This document shows, in pieces, positions 1-8,988 of a DNA stretch of 49,131 nt. The DNA lies in the NCBI GenBank assembly GCA_020849625.1, contig JADLFV010000054.1, positions 1 to 49,131 on the forward strand, given 5' to 3'. Source of the stretch: Phycisphaeraceae bacterium. GTDB lineage: Bacteria > Planctomycetota > Phycisphaerae > Phycisphaerales > Phycisphaeraceae. The translations under genes and the position numbers were made by a program. Below the pieces are notes generated by a model. It was not told the origin of the DNA. It searched no databases and was given only the letters and a program-made list of their open reading frames with translations. Every line of letters starts with the position of its first letter. Position 1 is the stretch's first letter.

Positions 1-275
1 CAGCACTCACTCACTTGGGCCCGGTCGCGTCCGTGCCGAACGTTTTTTTCCGTTCAGGCGACTGGGGTTAATCAAGCAATTGAGCCTCATCCGAAACCGG
101 ACGGCCTTCCTCATAGATGGACGCAGCGTCACGTTTGTGCGCGCCGGAGGCCTGTTTTGCACCTTGCGAAATCGCGCAAGTGCAGACATACGCAGCAATA
201 GAAATTTTTTCGCGCGACCTCTAAAAAAACGACAAAGCCGTGCCAGCCTGTGCGCGCCGCCTGGCGACTGTTGCC

Positions 276-836
276 TTACCCCCTCTCCCCTTGGGAGAGG
301 GTTGGGGTGAGGGCCGAATGTCCTGTACCACCCGGGGTAAAAAGGGTCACAGGTAAAAAGGTTCCTGGTACCTTTTTTGGCTTCTGGAATCCATCCGGCG
401 GATGCTCTATGCCTTCGATGATTTTGTCCACCCGCTGGTCGAGGGGCAGTTGTCGCAAATCGTTGGCTAGCAGTTGAAACTTGAAGGTGAATATGCACGG
501 CTCCGCTGCACGACGATTTGGAAAAACAGCAACCTTTCTGTGTTCGGGGTCTTTGTGTGCATTAACCATCTTCTGATAGGGATCGGTCGCCTGAATCACA
601 CGCAACTGTTCGATGATCGGGCCGATCTCCTCATTGGTGAGCTGGGATTGATCAATACTTTGGTTCAGGAACTTGATGAACTCGTGCAATTGCTCCCCCT
701 GCTTCGTTTTCAGCCCGTCGAGGATCGCAACGCCGGTGAGGGGCGTCCCCGACGCATCCTCCGTGTCGGCTTCGAGTGGCTGGGGGATACAGAGAGAAAC
801 CAGCAGAAGGCCCACGACAGACAACAGGCTCTTCAT
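276..836 (-). CDS. Small secreted protein of unknown function, 3' end overwritten by repeats
   Basis: The protein has about 186 residues. I chose the ATG at 836 because an AAAGGA ribosome site lies about nine bases upstream and the protein then opens with a clear signal peptide (MKSLLSVVGLLLVSL, ending near LEA). The middle part is hydrophilic and probably helical (LHEFIKFLNQSIDQSQLTNE). I do not recognise a family. The last 35 or so residues are encoded by two palindromic repeats (355-377 and 281-301), so the native C-terminus has probably been replaced and the stop codon lies next to the second repeat. It could be a decaying gene. Bases 1-275 downstream hold no convincing gene, only a copy of the GCGCGCACAAA repeat near 121-145. 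Confidence 0.5.
   Translation of the reverse strand: MKSLLSVVGLLLVSLCIPQPLEADTEDASGTPLTGVAILDGLKTKQGEQLHEFIKFLNQSIDQSQLTNEEIGPIIEQLRVIQATDPYQKMVNAHKDPEHRKVAVFPNRRAAEPCIFTFKFQLLANDLRQLPLDQRVDKIIEGIEHPPDGFQKPKKVPGTFLPVTLFTPGGTGHSALTPTLSQGERG
281..301. repeat. Perfect 9-bp hairpin repeat CCCTCTCCC-CTT-GGGAGAGGG
   Basis: The arms at 281-289 and 293-301 are perfectly complementary around a 3-base loop and are followed by GTTGGGGTGAGGG. This sequence type (in translation PTLSQGERG or PNPLPRGEG) is a familiar source of spurious peptides across many bacterial genomes. It marks the end of the upstream minus-strand gene and may act as a weak terminator, although it lacks a T run. Confidence 0.7.
355..378 (+). 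terminator. Terminator-like palindrome AAAAAGGT-N7-ACCTTTTTT
   Basis: An 8-bp perfect stem (355-362 with 370-377) with a 7-base loop is followed by a T on the plus strand; because the arms are A5 and T6, it reads as an intrinsic terminator on both strands. It lies inside the reading frame of the minus-strand gene and encodes KVPGTF, another widely seen repeat-derived peptide. It is probably a repeat insertion that can also end transcripts. Confidence 0.5.
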
Positions 837-1459
837 GACTCTTGTCCTTTCGTGGTCAGCCTCTTGCTTGATTGGGGGGTACAAAAAAGCAGGAAGCAAA
901 ACGTGGGCGGGAGTCTTTTTCCGGGGGAGAGGCTCTCGGTGCGCTTGATGGAGCGGGGAAAGGGCGCGCCAGATTTCTGTGGTTCGACGACGGTCTCGCG
1001 GGTGGGACGTGGCGTGCGTCGCATGGCAGCCCCCCTGTCACGGATACGCTGAATCACGTGGCTACAGCATCCATCCACCGGCGTGGTCTGTCAATGGGTA
1101 TGCCGCTCACACTTCGTGGCCAGCTTGTGCGCGCAACAGCGCAACGTTTGTGCGCGCTGAAAGCTTCGAAGCGGATGCAAGTGCGGGCGGGGGCGGGGAT
1201 TGGCGGGTCGGCTGGGCCTTGACAAACCCGTGCGCCATTGTGCGCGCGGTGATGGTTCGCAGTTGTGACAGTGGCGGGGTAGGGATACAAGTGGACACGC
1301 AACTTTTCGCGTCTTTTCATCGGGCGGGGAGCCGGCCCACGGCGGGGTTGAGCACAATTCCCCGCTGTTTTACCTGACGTGCTGGGCCTGCTTTTTTGAT
1401 GCGGGCGGTGAACAACGCTCGGCTGGATTAACTATAAAAAAGATTAATTTTGAATGGTT
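837..1459. other. Non-coding, repeat-bearing stretch upstream of the LysR gene
   Basis: No reading frame here has protein character. Bases 1100-1260 carry, in reverse orientation, a diverged copy of the repeat found at 39060-39240. Shared blocks, read on the minus strand, are GCGCGCACAAGCTGGCCA, CAGCGCGCACAAA and GGCGCACNGGTTTGTCA-like sequence. The order is the same in both copies. The remainder (856-1060 and 1300-1440) shows nothing I can name apart from one TTCCGGGGG at 919-927. Confidence 0.6.
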
Positions 1460-1487
1460 TTGACATTAGCGTTTCTAATGCTATCAT
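1460..1487 (+). promoter_or_regulatory. Sigma70-type promoter with LysR-type operator in the spacer
   Basis: TTGACA (1460-1465) and TATCAT (1482-1487) are separated by 16 bp. Between them lies the inverted repeat ATTAG-N5-CTAAT (1465-1479), which fits the T-N11-A rule for LysR-type regulator boxes. The predicted start of transcription falls only a few bases before the ATG at 1497 and no ribosome site is present, so the mRNA is probably leaderless. The operator position suggests that the regulator represses its own gene and with it gltB. Confidence 0.65.
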
Positions 1488-1496
1488 CCTTTCTCC

Positions 1497-2420
1497 ATGC
1501 AAACTCTGCGCCTGTTTAGCGATGTGGCTCGGCGGCACAGCTTCTCCGAAGCGGCGAAGCTGCATGGCATCACACAATCGGCCGCCAGCCAGCGCATGAG
1601 CAGCCTGGAGAAGCGCCTGGGTGTCACCCTGTTCGATCGCTCCGTGCGTCCGCTGGCATTGACCGAGGCTGGTGAAATCTTCCTGGCCGGGTGCAGCGAA
1701 CTGCTCGAGCAATATGACCGTCTGCAACGGCGGGTCATGGGGCTGGGCGGCGATCCTTCCGGAAGTGTGCGCGTCTCGGCCATCTATTCGGCGGGCATCG
1801 ACCTGCTGGAGCGCATCCGCATCGGATTCGTCGCTGCGCACTCGACGGTCAACGTCGAGATCCACTATCAGCATCCTGAAAAGGTTTACCAGTCGGTGCG
1901 CGAGCACGAGTGCGACCTGGGCATCGTCAGCTATCCGCAGCGCTGGCGGCAGGTGGGCGTGATCCCGCTGCGCGATGAGGTGATGGCACTGGTGGCCCAG
2001 CCGGGACATCCGCTGACCCGCCGCGCCAGCGTGCGCCCGACCGATCTTAACGGCGTGCGCATGGTCAACTTCGATCCGCACCTGCCGGTGGCCCGGCACA
2101 TCCGCTCCTACCTGCGTCATCACGGGGCCGAGCCGATCGTCGAGCATCAGTTCGACAACATCGACACCATCAAGAATGCGGTGGCGTCCACCGATGGCGT
2201 GGCGATTCTGCCGCGGCGGACGGTGATGCAGGAGGTGGAGATGGGCGTGCTGGCGGCCGTGGCGTTGGAGCCGCAGCTTGTGCGCCCGCTGGGGATCATC
2301 TTTCGTCCGCCACAGCGTGGCAGTGAGCCTTTCGGCGATGCCGCCCGGCTGTTTGTTGAGTACCTGATTGAGCATGGCCGACTGCCGGCCACGCGGCTGA
2401 GACAGGAGGTGCCCGCATGA
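1497..2420 (+). CDS. LysR family transcriptional regulator of the glutamate synthase operon
   Basis: The 307-residue protein has an N-terminal winged helix-turn-helix (about residues 1-60: SFSEAAKLHGITQSAASQRM, then LEKRLGVTLFDRS) and a C-terminal LysR substrate-binding domain (about 88-295). The stop codon overlaps the gltB start (ATGA at 2417-2420), so the two are translationally coupled. That places its likely target next door. In Bacillus, GltC is a LysR regulator of gltAB but is transcribed divergently; here the regulator is the first gene of the operon, an arrangement suited to autoregulation. The effector is unknown; 2-oxoglutarate or glutamate would be the natural guess. Confidence 0.9.
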   Translation: MQTLRLFSDVARRHSFSEAAKLHGITQSAASQRMSSLEKRLGVTLFDRSVRPLALTEAGEIFLAGCSELLEQYDRLQRRVMGLGGDPSGSVRVSAIYSAGIDLLERIRIGFVAAHSTVNVEIHYQHPEKVYQSVREHECDLGIVSYPQRWRQVGVIPLRDEVMALVAQPGHPLTRRASVRPTDLNGVRMVNFDPHLPVARHIRSYLRHHGAEPIVEHQFDNIDTIKNAVASTDGVAILPRRTVMQEVEMGVLAAVALEPQLVRPLGIIFRPPQRGSEPFGDAARLFVEYLIEHGRLPATRLRQEVPA

Positions 2421-5400
2421 CACGCGCATTCCCCCAACCGGGCGGCCTGTACGACCCACGCAACGAAAAGGATTCCTGCGGCGTGGGGTTCATCGCCCAC
2501 CTCAAGGGCCGGCGCAGCCACGGCATCGTGGCCGACGCACTGGAGATGCTGGCCCGCATGGACCATCGCGGGGCCTGCGGCTGCGAAGCCAACACCGGCG
2601 ACGGGGCCGGTCTGATGACCACCGTGCCCTATGAATTGTTCGCCCGCCTGTCCCAGCGCGAGATCGGCTGCAAGCTGCCCGGTGAAGGCCGCTATGGCGT
2701 GGGCATGATCTTCATGCCGCGCGATGACAGGGCCCGGCGGCGCTGCCGCGAAGTGCTCAGCGAACAGATCGAAAAGCTGGGCCAGACGCTGCTGGGCTGG
2801 CGCGTGGTGCCGTGCAGCGCCGATCGCGCTGACGTCGGCTCCGTGGCCCGCAGCACCGAGCCGGTGGTGGAGCAGGTGTTCATCAGCTCGACGATCGAGG
2901 ACCGCGAGGCCTTCGACCGCAAGCTCTACGTGATCCGCAAGACCACCGAGCATCGCATCGAGAACGAGCCGGAGCTGCGCGACAAGGGCTTTTACGTCTG
3001 CTCCATGAGTTCGCGCACAATCATTTACAAGGGCCAACTGACCAGCAAGCAGTTGCCGCTGTACTACGCTGACCTGCGCGACGGCGATTACCAGTCGCAC
3101 CTGGCCATGGTCCATTCGCGCTTCAGCACCAACACGTTTCCCTCCTGGGACCGCGCCCAGCCGATGCGCAACATGTCCCACAACGGCGAGATCAACACCC
3201 TGCGCGGCAACATGAACTGGATGACCGCCCGCGAAGGGTTGCTGCAATCCGACGCCTGGGGCGACGACATCGAGCTGCTCAAGCCGATCCTGAACCCAGA
3301 CACCTCCGACTCGGGCGTGTTCGACAACATGTTCGAGTTCCTGATGCTCTCGGGCCGGCCTCTGCCGCAGGCGGCGATGATGATGATCCCCGAGGCCTGG
3401 GAGAATCACGAGTCGATGCCGATCCACAAGCGGGCGTTCTACGAGTTCCACAGCAACCTGATGGAGCCGTGGGACGGCCCGGCGTCGATCAGCTTTACGG
3501 ATGGCCGGGTGATCGGGGCCTGCCTGGACCGCAACGGCCTGCGTCCCAGCCGCTTCTACGTGACCGCGGACGACGTGGTCATCATGGCCAGCGAAGTGGG
3601 CGTGGTGGATATCGAGCCCTCGCGCGTGCTGCGCAAGGGCCGGCTGGAGCCCGGGCGCATGTTCCTGGTTGACTTCGAGCGTGGCCGCATCGTCGCCGAC
3701 GACGAGTTGAAGCAGGCCATCTGCGCCGAGCATCCCTACGGCCAGTGGCTGCAGCGGCATCGCATCGACCTGGGCGCCCTGCCGCAAGCTGAGCAGGATG
3801 AGCCCGCCACGACGCCGCGCGACAAGCTCATGCCGCTGCTGCAGGCCTTCGGGTACACGGTCGAGCACATGAACATGATCCTGCTGCCCATGATCCGCCG
3901 CGGCGAAGAGGCGGTCGGATCGATGGGCAACGACGCGGCCCTGGCCGTGCTCAGCGACAAGCCGCGCCTGCTCTATGACTATTTCAAGCAGTTGTTCGCG
4001 CAGGTGACCAACCCGCCGATCGACCCGATCCGTGAAGCGATCGTCATGTCGCTTCAGTGCTACATCGGACCGGAGGGCAACCTGCTGGACGCCACGGAGC
4101 GCAACTGCCGCCGGCTGCTGGTGCCGCAGCCCGTGCTGCGCAACGCTGAACTGGCCGCGATCCGCAACATCAGCCAGAGCACCGAGTGGACCGTGCGCGA
4201 CATTGACATCACGTTCCCGACCCACGGAAGTGAAGGCGACGGCGCGCGGCAGAGCATGGTCGAGGCCCTCGATCGCATCTGCGCCGAGGCCATGGCTGCC
4301 ATTGAGGCCGGCCAGCAACTGATCGTGCTCACGGACAAGGCTGTGGGCCCCGATCGCGTGCCGCTGCCATCGCTGCTGGCGGTGGGCGCGGTACACCATC
4401 ACCTGGTCAAGCATCACTGCCGCACCAAGATCGGCATCATCCTCGAGTCCGGCGAAGTGCGCGAAATCCAGCACCTGGCCACGTTGGTCGGCTTCGGCTG
4501 CGATGCGGTCAATCCGTACCTGGCCTACGAAGCGCTCGTGTTGCTGCGCGAAAACGACGAGGAACTGGCCGATCAGCCGGTCGACGAAGTCGTCGATCAC
4601 TACATCAAGGCCATGAACAAGGGCCTGCTGAAGGTCATGAGCAAGATGGGCATCTCGACGCTGGCCAGCTACAAGGGCGCCCAGATTTTCGAGGCGGTGG
4701 GCCTGCGCAACGAGGTGATCGACCGCGCGTTCGTCGGCACCGCCAGCCGCCTGCAAGGCGCCGGCTTCGACATCATCGCCGCCGAAGCGGTTCGCCGCCA
4801 CGCCATCGGCTTCCCGCAGCGCGAAGACCTGCGCGTCAATCGCCTGCCCAACCCCGGTGAATACCACTGGCGGGCTGACGGCGAACGTCACGGCTTCAGC
4901 CCCGCCACCATCGCCCAGCTTCAGCAGGCTGCCCGCTACAACAGTGCCGCGGCTTACGAGCAGTTCTCGCGCCTGATCAACGAAGATGCCCGCCACCGCT
5001 GCACCCTGCGCGGCCTGCTGCGCCTCAAGCAGGACCAGACGCCCATTCCACCCGATGAGGTTGAGCCAGCCAAGGAAATCGCCAAGCGCTTCCGCAGCGG
5101 CGCCATGTCGCTGGGCGCGCTGTCACGAGAGGCACACGAAACACTGGCCCTGGCCATGAACCGCATGGGCGGCAAGTCCAACTCCGGCGAGGGCGGTGAA
5201 GATCCCTCGCGCTTCGCCATCCTCAACAACCCCGACGGCTCGGTGCATTCGCGCCGCTCGGCCATCAAGCAGGTCGCCTCCGGGCGCTTCGGCGTCACCA
5301 GCTATTACCTGGCCAACGCCCAGACCCTCCAGATCAAAATCGCCCAGGGCGCCAAGCCCGGCGAAGGCGGCCAGCTTCCTGCTCACAAGGTCGATGAGTA

Positions 5401-7009
5401 TATCGCCAAGATTCGCTACTCCACGCCCGGCGTTGGTTTGATCTCGCCGCCGCCGCACCATGACATCTACTCCATCGAAGACCTGGCCCAACTGATCTTC
5501 GACCTCAAGACCGCCAACCCCACCGCCCAGGTATCGGTCAAGCTGGTCAGCGAGGTCGGCGTAGGCACCGTGGCTGCGGGCGTCGCCAAGGCTCATGCCG
5601 ACCACATCCTCATCAGTGGTCACGACGGCGGCACCGGCGCGTCGCCGCTGACGAGCATCAAGTATGCCGGCCTGCCGTGGGAGCTTGGCCTGGCGGAGAC
5701 GCATCAGACGCTGGTGCTCAATGACCTGCGCAGCCGCGTGCGACTGGAAACCGACGGCGGCCTGCGCACCGGGCGCGATCTGATCATCGCGGCCTGCCTG
5801 GGCGCCGAGGAGTACGGCTACGCCACCGCGCCGCTGGTGACCATGGGCTGCATCATGATGCGCAAGTGCCATCTGAACACCTGCCCCGTCGGCGTCTGCA
5901 CGCAGGACCCCGAGCTTCGCCGCAAGTTCACCGGCACGCCCGAGCACGTGATCAACTACCTGTTCCTGGTGGCTGAGGAAGCGCGGCGCTACATGGCCCA
6001 GTTGGGCGTGCGCCGCATCGACGACCTGATCGGGCGCGTCGATCTGCTGGAGACCGCCGACGCCATTCGCCACTGGAAGAGCGACGGCGTCGATCTGTCG
6101 CCGATCCTCGCCCCGGCCCGCAAGCCGCACGCCAACGTGCAGGTCCGCTGCACCAGGGCTCAGGATCACGGCATCGACGGCGTGCTCGATCGCCGGCTGA
6201 TCGAACTGGCGGCAGCGTCTTTGCAGAACCGCGAGCCGGTGGAAATCCGCACGCCCATTCACAACACCGACCGGGCGGTGGGCACGACGCTGTCCTACGA
6301 AATCTCCAACCGCTTCGGGGAAGGCGGCCTGCCCGACGACACCATCCGCATCCACCTGACCGGCTCGGCCGGGCAGTCCTTCGGCGCCTGGCTGACGCGC
6401 GGCGTGACCATGCGACTGGTGGGCGATGCCAACGACTACGCGGGCAAGGGACTGTCCGGCGGCAAGCTGATCGTCACCCCGCCGCTGGATTCACCTTTCG
6501 CCCCCGAGCAGAACGTGATCATCGGCAACGTGGCGCTGTACGGCGCGACCGGCGGCTACGCCTTCTTCCGCGGTACGGCGGCTGAGCGCTTCGCGGTGCG
6601 TAACAGTGGCGCGTGGGCGGTGATCGAAGGCGTGGGCGATCACGGCTGCGAATACATGACCGGCGGGCGCGTGGTGGTGCTCGGGCCCACCGGGCGCAAC
6701 TTCGCCGCGGGCATGAGCGGCGGCATCGCCTACGTGTTCGATCCGGAAAAGGACTTCCTGACCCGCTGCAACCTGGGCCTGGTCGATCTGGAGAAGCTGG
6801 AAGAAGCGCAGGACGCAGCCGAGTGCCGCCGCCTGATCGCGATGCACCTGGAAGCGACCGGCTCGACGGTGGCGGCCAAGATACTGGCCGATTGGGACAC
6901 CTTCCGCGGTCAGTTCGTCAAAGTGATGCCGATCGATTACCGCCGCGTGCTGCGTGTCCGCCAGCAGCAGGCCGAAGCCCAGGAAATGCCGGAGTTGGAT
7001 CATGGGTGA
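2417..7009 (+). CDS. gltB: Glutamate synthase (NADPH) large subunit
   Basis: This 1530-residue protein makes two glutamates from glutamine and 2-oxoglutarate. It opens with a short propeptide and the class II glutamine amidotransferase nucleophile Cys21 (KDSCGVGFIA). The central and FMN-binding synthase domains follow. Cysteines 1151, 1156 and 1161 (KCHLNTCPVGVC) fit the 3Fe-4S cluster of the family. The C-terminus is the GxGxG right-handed helix domain (GDANDYAGKGLSGG onward). Length is normal for the bacterial alpha subunit. The gene is co-transcribed with the LysR gene upstream and with gltD downstream, but a 450-bp cassette separates it from gltD. It contains no copy of the CCCCCGGAAG decamer despite its size. 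Confidence 0.98.
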   Translation: MTRAFPQPGGLYDPRNEKDSCGVGFIAHLKGRRSHGIVADALEMLARMDHRGACGCEANTGDGAGLMTTVPYELFARLSQREIGCKLPGEGRYGVGMIFMPRDDRARRRCREVLSEQIEKLGQTLLGWRVVPCSADRADVGSVARSTEPVVEQVFISSTIEDREAFDRKLYVIRKTTEHRIENEPELRDKGFYVCSMSSRTIIYKGQLTSKQLPLYYADLRDGDYQSHLAMVHSRFSTNTFPSWDRAQPMRNMSHNGEINTLRGNMNWMTAREGLLQSDAWGDDIELLKPILNPDTSDSGVFDNMFEFLMLSGRPLPQAAMMMIPEAWENHESMPIHKRAFYEFHSNLMEPWDGPASISFTDGRVIGACLDRNGLRPSRFYVTADDVVIMASEVGVVDIEPSRVLRKGRLEPGRMFLVDFERGRIVADDELKQAICAEHPYGQWLQRHRIDLGALPQAEQDEPATTPRDKLMPLLQAFGYTVEHMNMILLPMIRRGEEAVGSMGNDAALAVLSDKPRLLYDYFKQLFAQVTNPPIDPIREAIVMSLQCYIGPEGNLLDATERNCRRLLVPQPVLRNAELAAIRNISQSTEWTVRDIDITFPTHGSEGDGARQSMVEALDRICAEAMAAIEAGQQLIVLTDKAVGPDRVPLPSLLAVGAVHHHLVKHHCRTKIGIILESGEVREIQHLATLVGFGCDAVNPYLAYEALVLLRENDEELADQPVDEVVDHYIKAMNKGLLKVMSKMGISTLASYKGAQIFEAVGLRNEVIDRAFVGTASRLQGAGFDIIAAEAVRRHAIGFPQREDLRVNRLPNPGEYHWRADGERHGFSPATIAQLQQAARYNSAAAYEQFSRLINEDARHRCTLRGLLRLKQDQTPIPPDEVEPAKEIAKRFRSGAMSLGALSREAHETLALAMNRMGGKSNSGEGGEDPSRFAILNNPDGSVHSRRSAIKQVASGRFGVTSYYLANAQTLQIKIAQGAKPGEGGQLPAHKVDEYIAKIRYSTPGVGLISPPPHHDIYSIEDLAQLIFDLKTANPTAQVSVKLVSEVGVGTVAAGVAKAHADHILISGHDGGTGASPLTSIKYAGLPWELGLAETHQTLVLNDLRSRVRLETDGGLRTGRDLIIAACLGAEEYGYATAPLVTMGCIMMRKCHLNTCPVGVCTQDPELRRKFTGTPEHVINYLFLVAEEARRYMAQLGVRRIDDLIGRVDLLETADAIRHWKSDGVDLSPILAPARKPHANVQVRCTRAQDHGIDGVLDRRLIELAAASLQNREPVEIRTPIHNTDRAVGTTLSYEISNRFGEGGLPDDTIRIHLTGSAGQSFGAWLTRGVTMRLVGDANDYAGKGLSGGKLIVTPPLDSPFAPEQNVIIGNVALYGATGGYAFFRGTAAERFAVRNSGAWAVIEGVGDHGCEYMTGGRVVVLGPTGRNFAAGMSGGIAYVFDPEKDFLTRCNLGLVDLEKLEEAQDAAECRRLIAMHLEATGSTVAAKILADWDTFRGQFVKVMPIDYRRVLRVRQQQAEAQEMPELDHG

Positions 7010-7446
7010 GTCGGGTATCGGGGTTCGGGTATCGGGTATCGGGTATCGGGGTTAAACAATGGAAGATTCTTACAGGCAGTTAGAGGTCTGGCAACGATCG
7101 ATGGACATGGCTGAGATGATTTACACCTTGACCGAGCAATTGCCCGACAGCGAACGATATGGGCTGGTCAGTCAGCTTCGCCGCGCAGTGGTTTCTATAC
7201 CCTCGAACATCGCCGAAGGTTATGGCCGATCCCACCGCGGTGATTACCTGCGACACCTATCCGTCGCTCGTGGTTCACTGATGGAAGTTGAAACCCAATT
7301 AACCCTGAGCGTCCGACTGAAACTGCTCGAACGGGACGCAACCATTCCCGTCTGGGAAATGACTCAACGTGTCGGCCAAATGCTCACCAAACTGATCCAG
7401 TCCTTGTCTTGACCCGATACCCGATACCCGAACCCCGATACCCGAC
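7010..7446. mobile_element. Heptad-armed cassette carrying a four-helix-bundle gene
   Basis: Two inverted arms of 7-bp units bracket the gene at 7059-7412. The left arm (7010-7053) has six units, mostly GGGTATC with two GGGGTT variants. The right arm (7413-7445) has the complementary GATACCC units. The left arm begins on the base after the gltB stop and the right arm begins on the base after the bundle gene's stop. In RNA the arms would pair into a long stem enclosing the gene, as in intervening sequences of 23S rRNA. A cassette with the same kind of arms but no gene lies at 43481-43634. No target duplication was evident. Confidence 0.7.
7059..7412 (+). CDS. Four-helix bundle protein, 23S rRNA intervening-sequence (IVP/S23) family
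   Basis: The 117-residue protein matches the family by length and by its core SIPSNIAEGYGR (about residues 45-58), preceded by the typical opening YRQLEVWQRSMDMAE. Relatives form a pentamer of four-helix bundles and are encoded inside 23S rRNA intervening sequences or as stand-alone genes; their biochemical role is not settled. Here the gene lies in a protein operon, between gltB and gltD, inside inverted heptad repeats. There is no ribosome site before the ATG (GGGTTAAACAATG), so expression may depend on coupling to gltB. The base composition is more AT-rich than gltB and gltD, consistent with insertion. Confidence 0.9.
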   Translation: MEDSYRQLEVWQRSMDMAEMIYTLTEQLPDSERYGLVSQLRRAVVSIPSNIAEGYGRSHRGDYLRHLSVARGSLMEVETQLTLSVRLKLLERDATIPVWEMTQRVGQMLTKLIQSLS

Positions 7447-7463
7447 TGGAGCGAGGCGACATC

Positions 7464-8969
7464 ATGGGAAAGCCCACCGGATTCATGGAATACCAACGCC
7501 GCACGATGCCCACGCGCGATCCGCTGGTGCGTCTGGGCGATTACTTTGAGATCTACAGCCAGGCCCATCCGCACACGCTGCAGGAACAGGGCGCGCGCTG
7601 CATGGATTGCGGCGTGCCGTTCTGTCAGTCCGACACCGGCTGCCCGATCGACAATCTCATCCCCGAGTTCAACGACCTGGTCTATCACGATCGCTGGCAG
7701 GAAGCCTACGAACGCCTGATCGCCACTAACAACTTTCCCGAGTTCACGGGCCGTGTCTGTCCGGCGCCCTGCGAAGGGGCGTGCGTGCTGGGCATCATCG
7801 AGCCGCCGGTGAGCATCAAGAGCATCGAGTGCGCCATCATCGACCGCGCTTTTGCCGAGGGCTGGGTCAAGCCCGTGCAACCGCCCGAGCGCACGGGCAA
7901 GAAGATCGCGGTCATCGGCTCGGGGCCCGCGGGGCTGGCGGCCGCCGATCAACTGAACAAGGCCGGCCACAGCGTCACCGTCTATGAACGGGCCGATCGC
8001 ATCGGCGGGCTGTTGATCTACGGCATCCCCAACATGAAGCTCGACAAGAAGTACGTCGAACGCCGCGTGCAACTGATGCGCGACAGCGGCATCGAATTCG
8101 TCACCAATGCCCACGTCGGCGTCAATCTCGACCCCCGGAAGTTGCTGGAGGACAATGATGCCTTGCTGCTGGCCTGCGGCGCGACCAAGCCGCGCGATCT
8201 GCCCGTGCCCGGAAGGGAACTGGCGGGTATTCACTTTGCCATGGATTTCCTGACCGCCAACACCAAAAGCCTGGTCGAGTCCAACCTCGAGGACGGCAAC
8301 TACATCAGCGCCAAGGACAAGGACGTGATCGTCATCGGCGGCGGCGACACCGGAGCGGACTGCATCGGCACCTCGCTGCGCCACGGCTGCAAAAGCATGG
8401 TCAACTTCGAACTGCTCGAGCGCCCGCCCGCCGGCCGCGCGCCGGATAATCCCTGGCCCACCTGGCCTCGCATCTATCGCACCGACTACGCCCACGCCGA
8501 GTCCGCCGCCCGCTTCGGCGAAGACCCCCGGAAGTTTGCGATCGTGACCAAACGGTTTATCGACGATGGCCACGGCCGCGTCGCCGGGGTCGAGACCGCC
8601 AACATCCGCTGGAAGACCGGGCCCGACGGCCGCTCCAGCTTCGAGGAAATCCCCGGCACGGCCAAAACCTGGCCCGCGCAACTGATCACGCTGGCGCTGG
8701 GGTTCCTCGGCCCGGAGGAAACGCTGGTCCCGCAACTGGGCCTGGAGACCGACCCGCGCAGTAATTTCAAAGCCGAGTACGGCGACTACGCCACCAGCAT
8801 CGACGGCGTTTTCGCGGCCGGCGACTGCCGCCGCGGCCAATCACTGGTGGTCTGGGCCATCGCGGAGGGCCGCGGGGCCGCCCACACCATCGACCGCTAC
8901 CTGATGGGTCAGTCCACGCTGCCGGCCCCGGACCTGCGCCGGGCGAGTTTGATATCCAGTGCCGGATAG
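7464..8969 (+). CDS. gltD: Glutamate synthase small subunit
   Basis: The 501-residue protein passes electrons from NADPH to GltB. The N-terminal cysteine motifs CMDCGVPFC (Cys46, 49, 54) and CPAPCEGAC (Cys99, 103, 107) bind 4Fe-4S clusters. An FAD fold ([15 protein letters not shown], about 150-164) and an NADP fold ([15 protein letters not shown]) follow. The C-terminus has the usual [23 protein letters not shown] ribosome site lies about eight bases before the ATG. Two CCCCCGGAAGT motifs (8132-8142 and 8525-8535) both encode a DPRK segment. The order gltB-gltD is standard except for the inserted cassette. Confidence 0.98.
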   Translation: MGKPTGFMEYQRRTMPTRDPLVRLGDYFEIYSQAHPHTLQEQGARCMDCGVPFCQSDTGCPIDNLIPEFNDLVYHDRWQEAYERLIATNNFPEFTGRVCPAPCEGACVLGIIEPPVSIKSIECAIIDRAFAEGWVKPVQPPERTGKKIAVIGSGPAGLAAADQLNKAGHSVTVYERADRIGGLLIYGIPNMKLDKKYVERRVQLMRDSGIEFVTNAHVGVNLDPRKLLEDNDALLLACGATKPRDLPVPGRELAGIHFAMDFLTANTKSLVESNLEDGNYISAKDKDVIVIGGGDTGADCIGTSLRHGCKSMVNFELLERPPAGRAPDNPWPTWPRIYRTDYAHAESAARFGEDPRKFAIVTKRFIDDGHGRVAGVETANIRWKTGPDGRSSFEEIPGTAKTWPAQLITLALGFLGPEETLVPQLGLETDPRSNFKAEYGDYATSIDGVFAAGDCRRGQSLVVWAIAEGRGAAHTIDRYLMGQSTLPAPDLRRASLISSAG

Positions 8970-8988
8970 CGCCGCGTGGGCGCGGCGG

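Noticed and set aside
7..498. A 163-codon minus-strand frame at the left edge
   Set aside because: It has no ribosome site, crosses two known repeat types and overlaps a better supported secreted protein.
979..1377. Several frames between the secreted protein and the LysR gene
   Set aside because: They cover the GCGCGCACAAA repeat, have no starts with support and show no protein-like composition.
2147..4996. A 949-codon open frame antisense to gltB (and a 410-codon one at 5123-6355)
   Set aside because: gltB is unmistakable on the plus strand. Long antisense frames are expected opposite G/C-rich third positions, and the translated product is a repetitive A/H/V/Q-rich chain with no family likeness.
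7059..7412. The IVP gene as evidence of a hidden 23S rRNA fragment
   Set aside because: The flanks are gltB and gltD and the heptad arms; no rRNA sequence is present.
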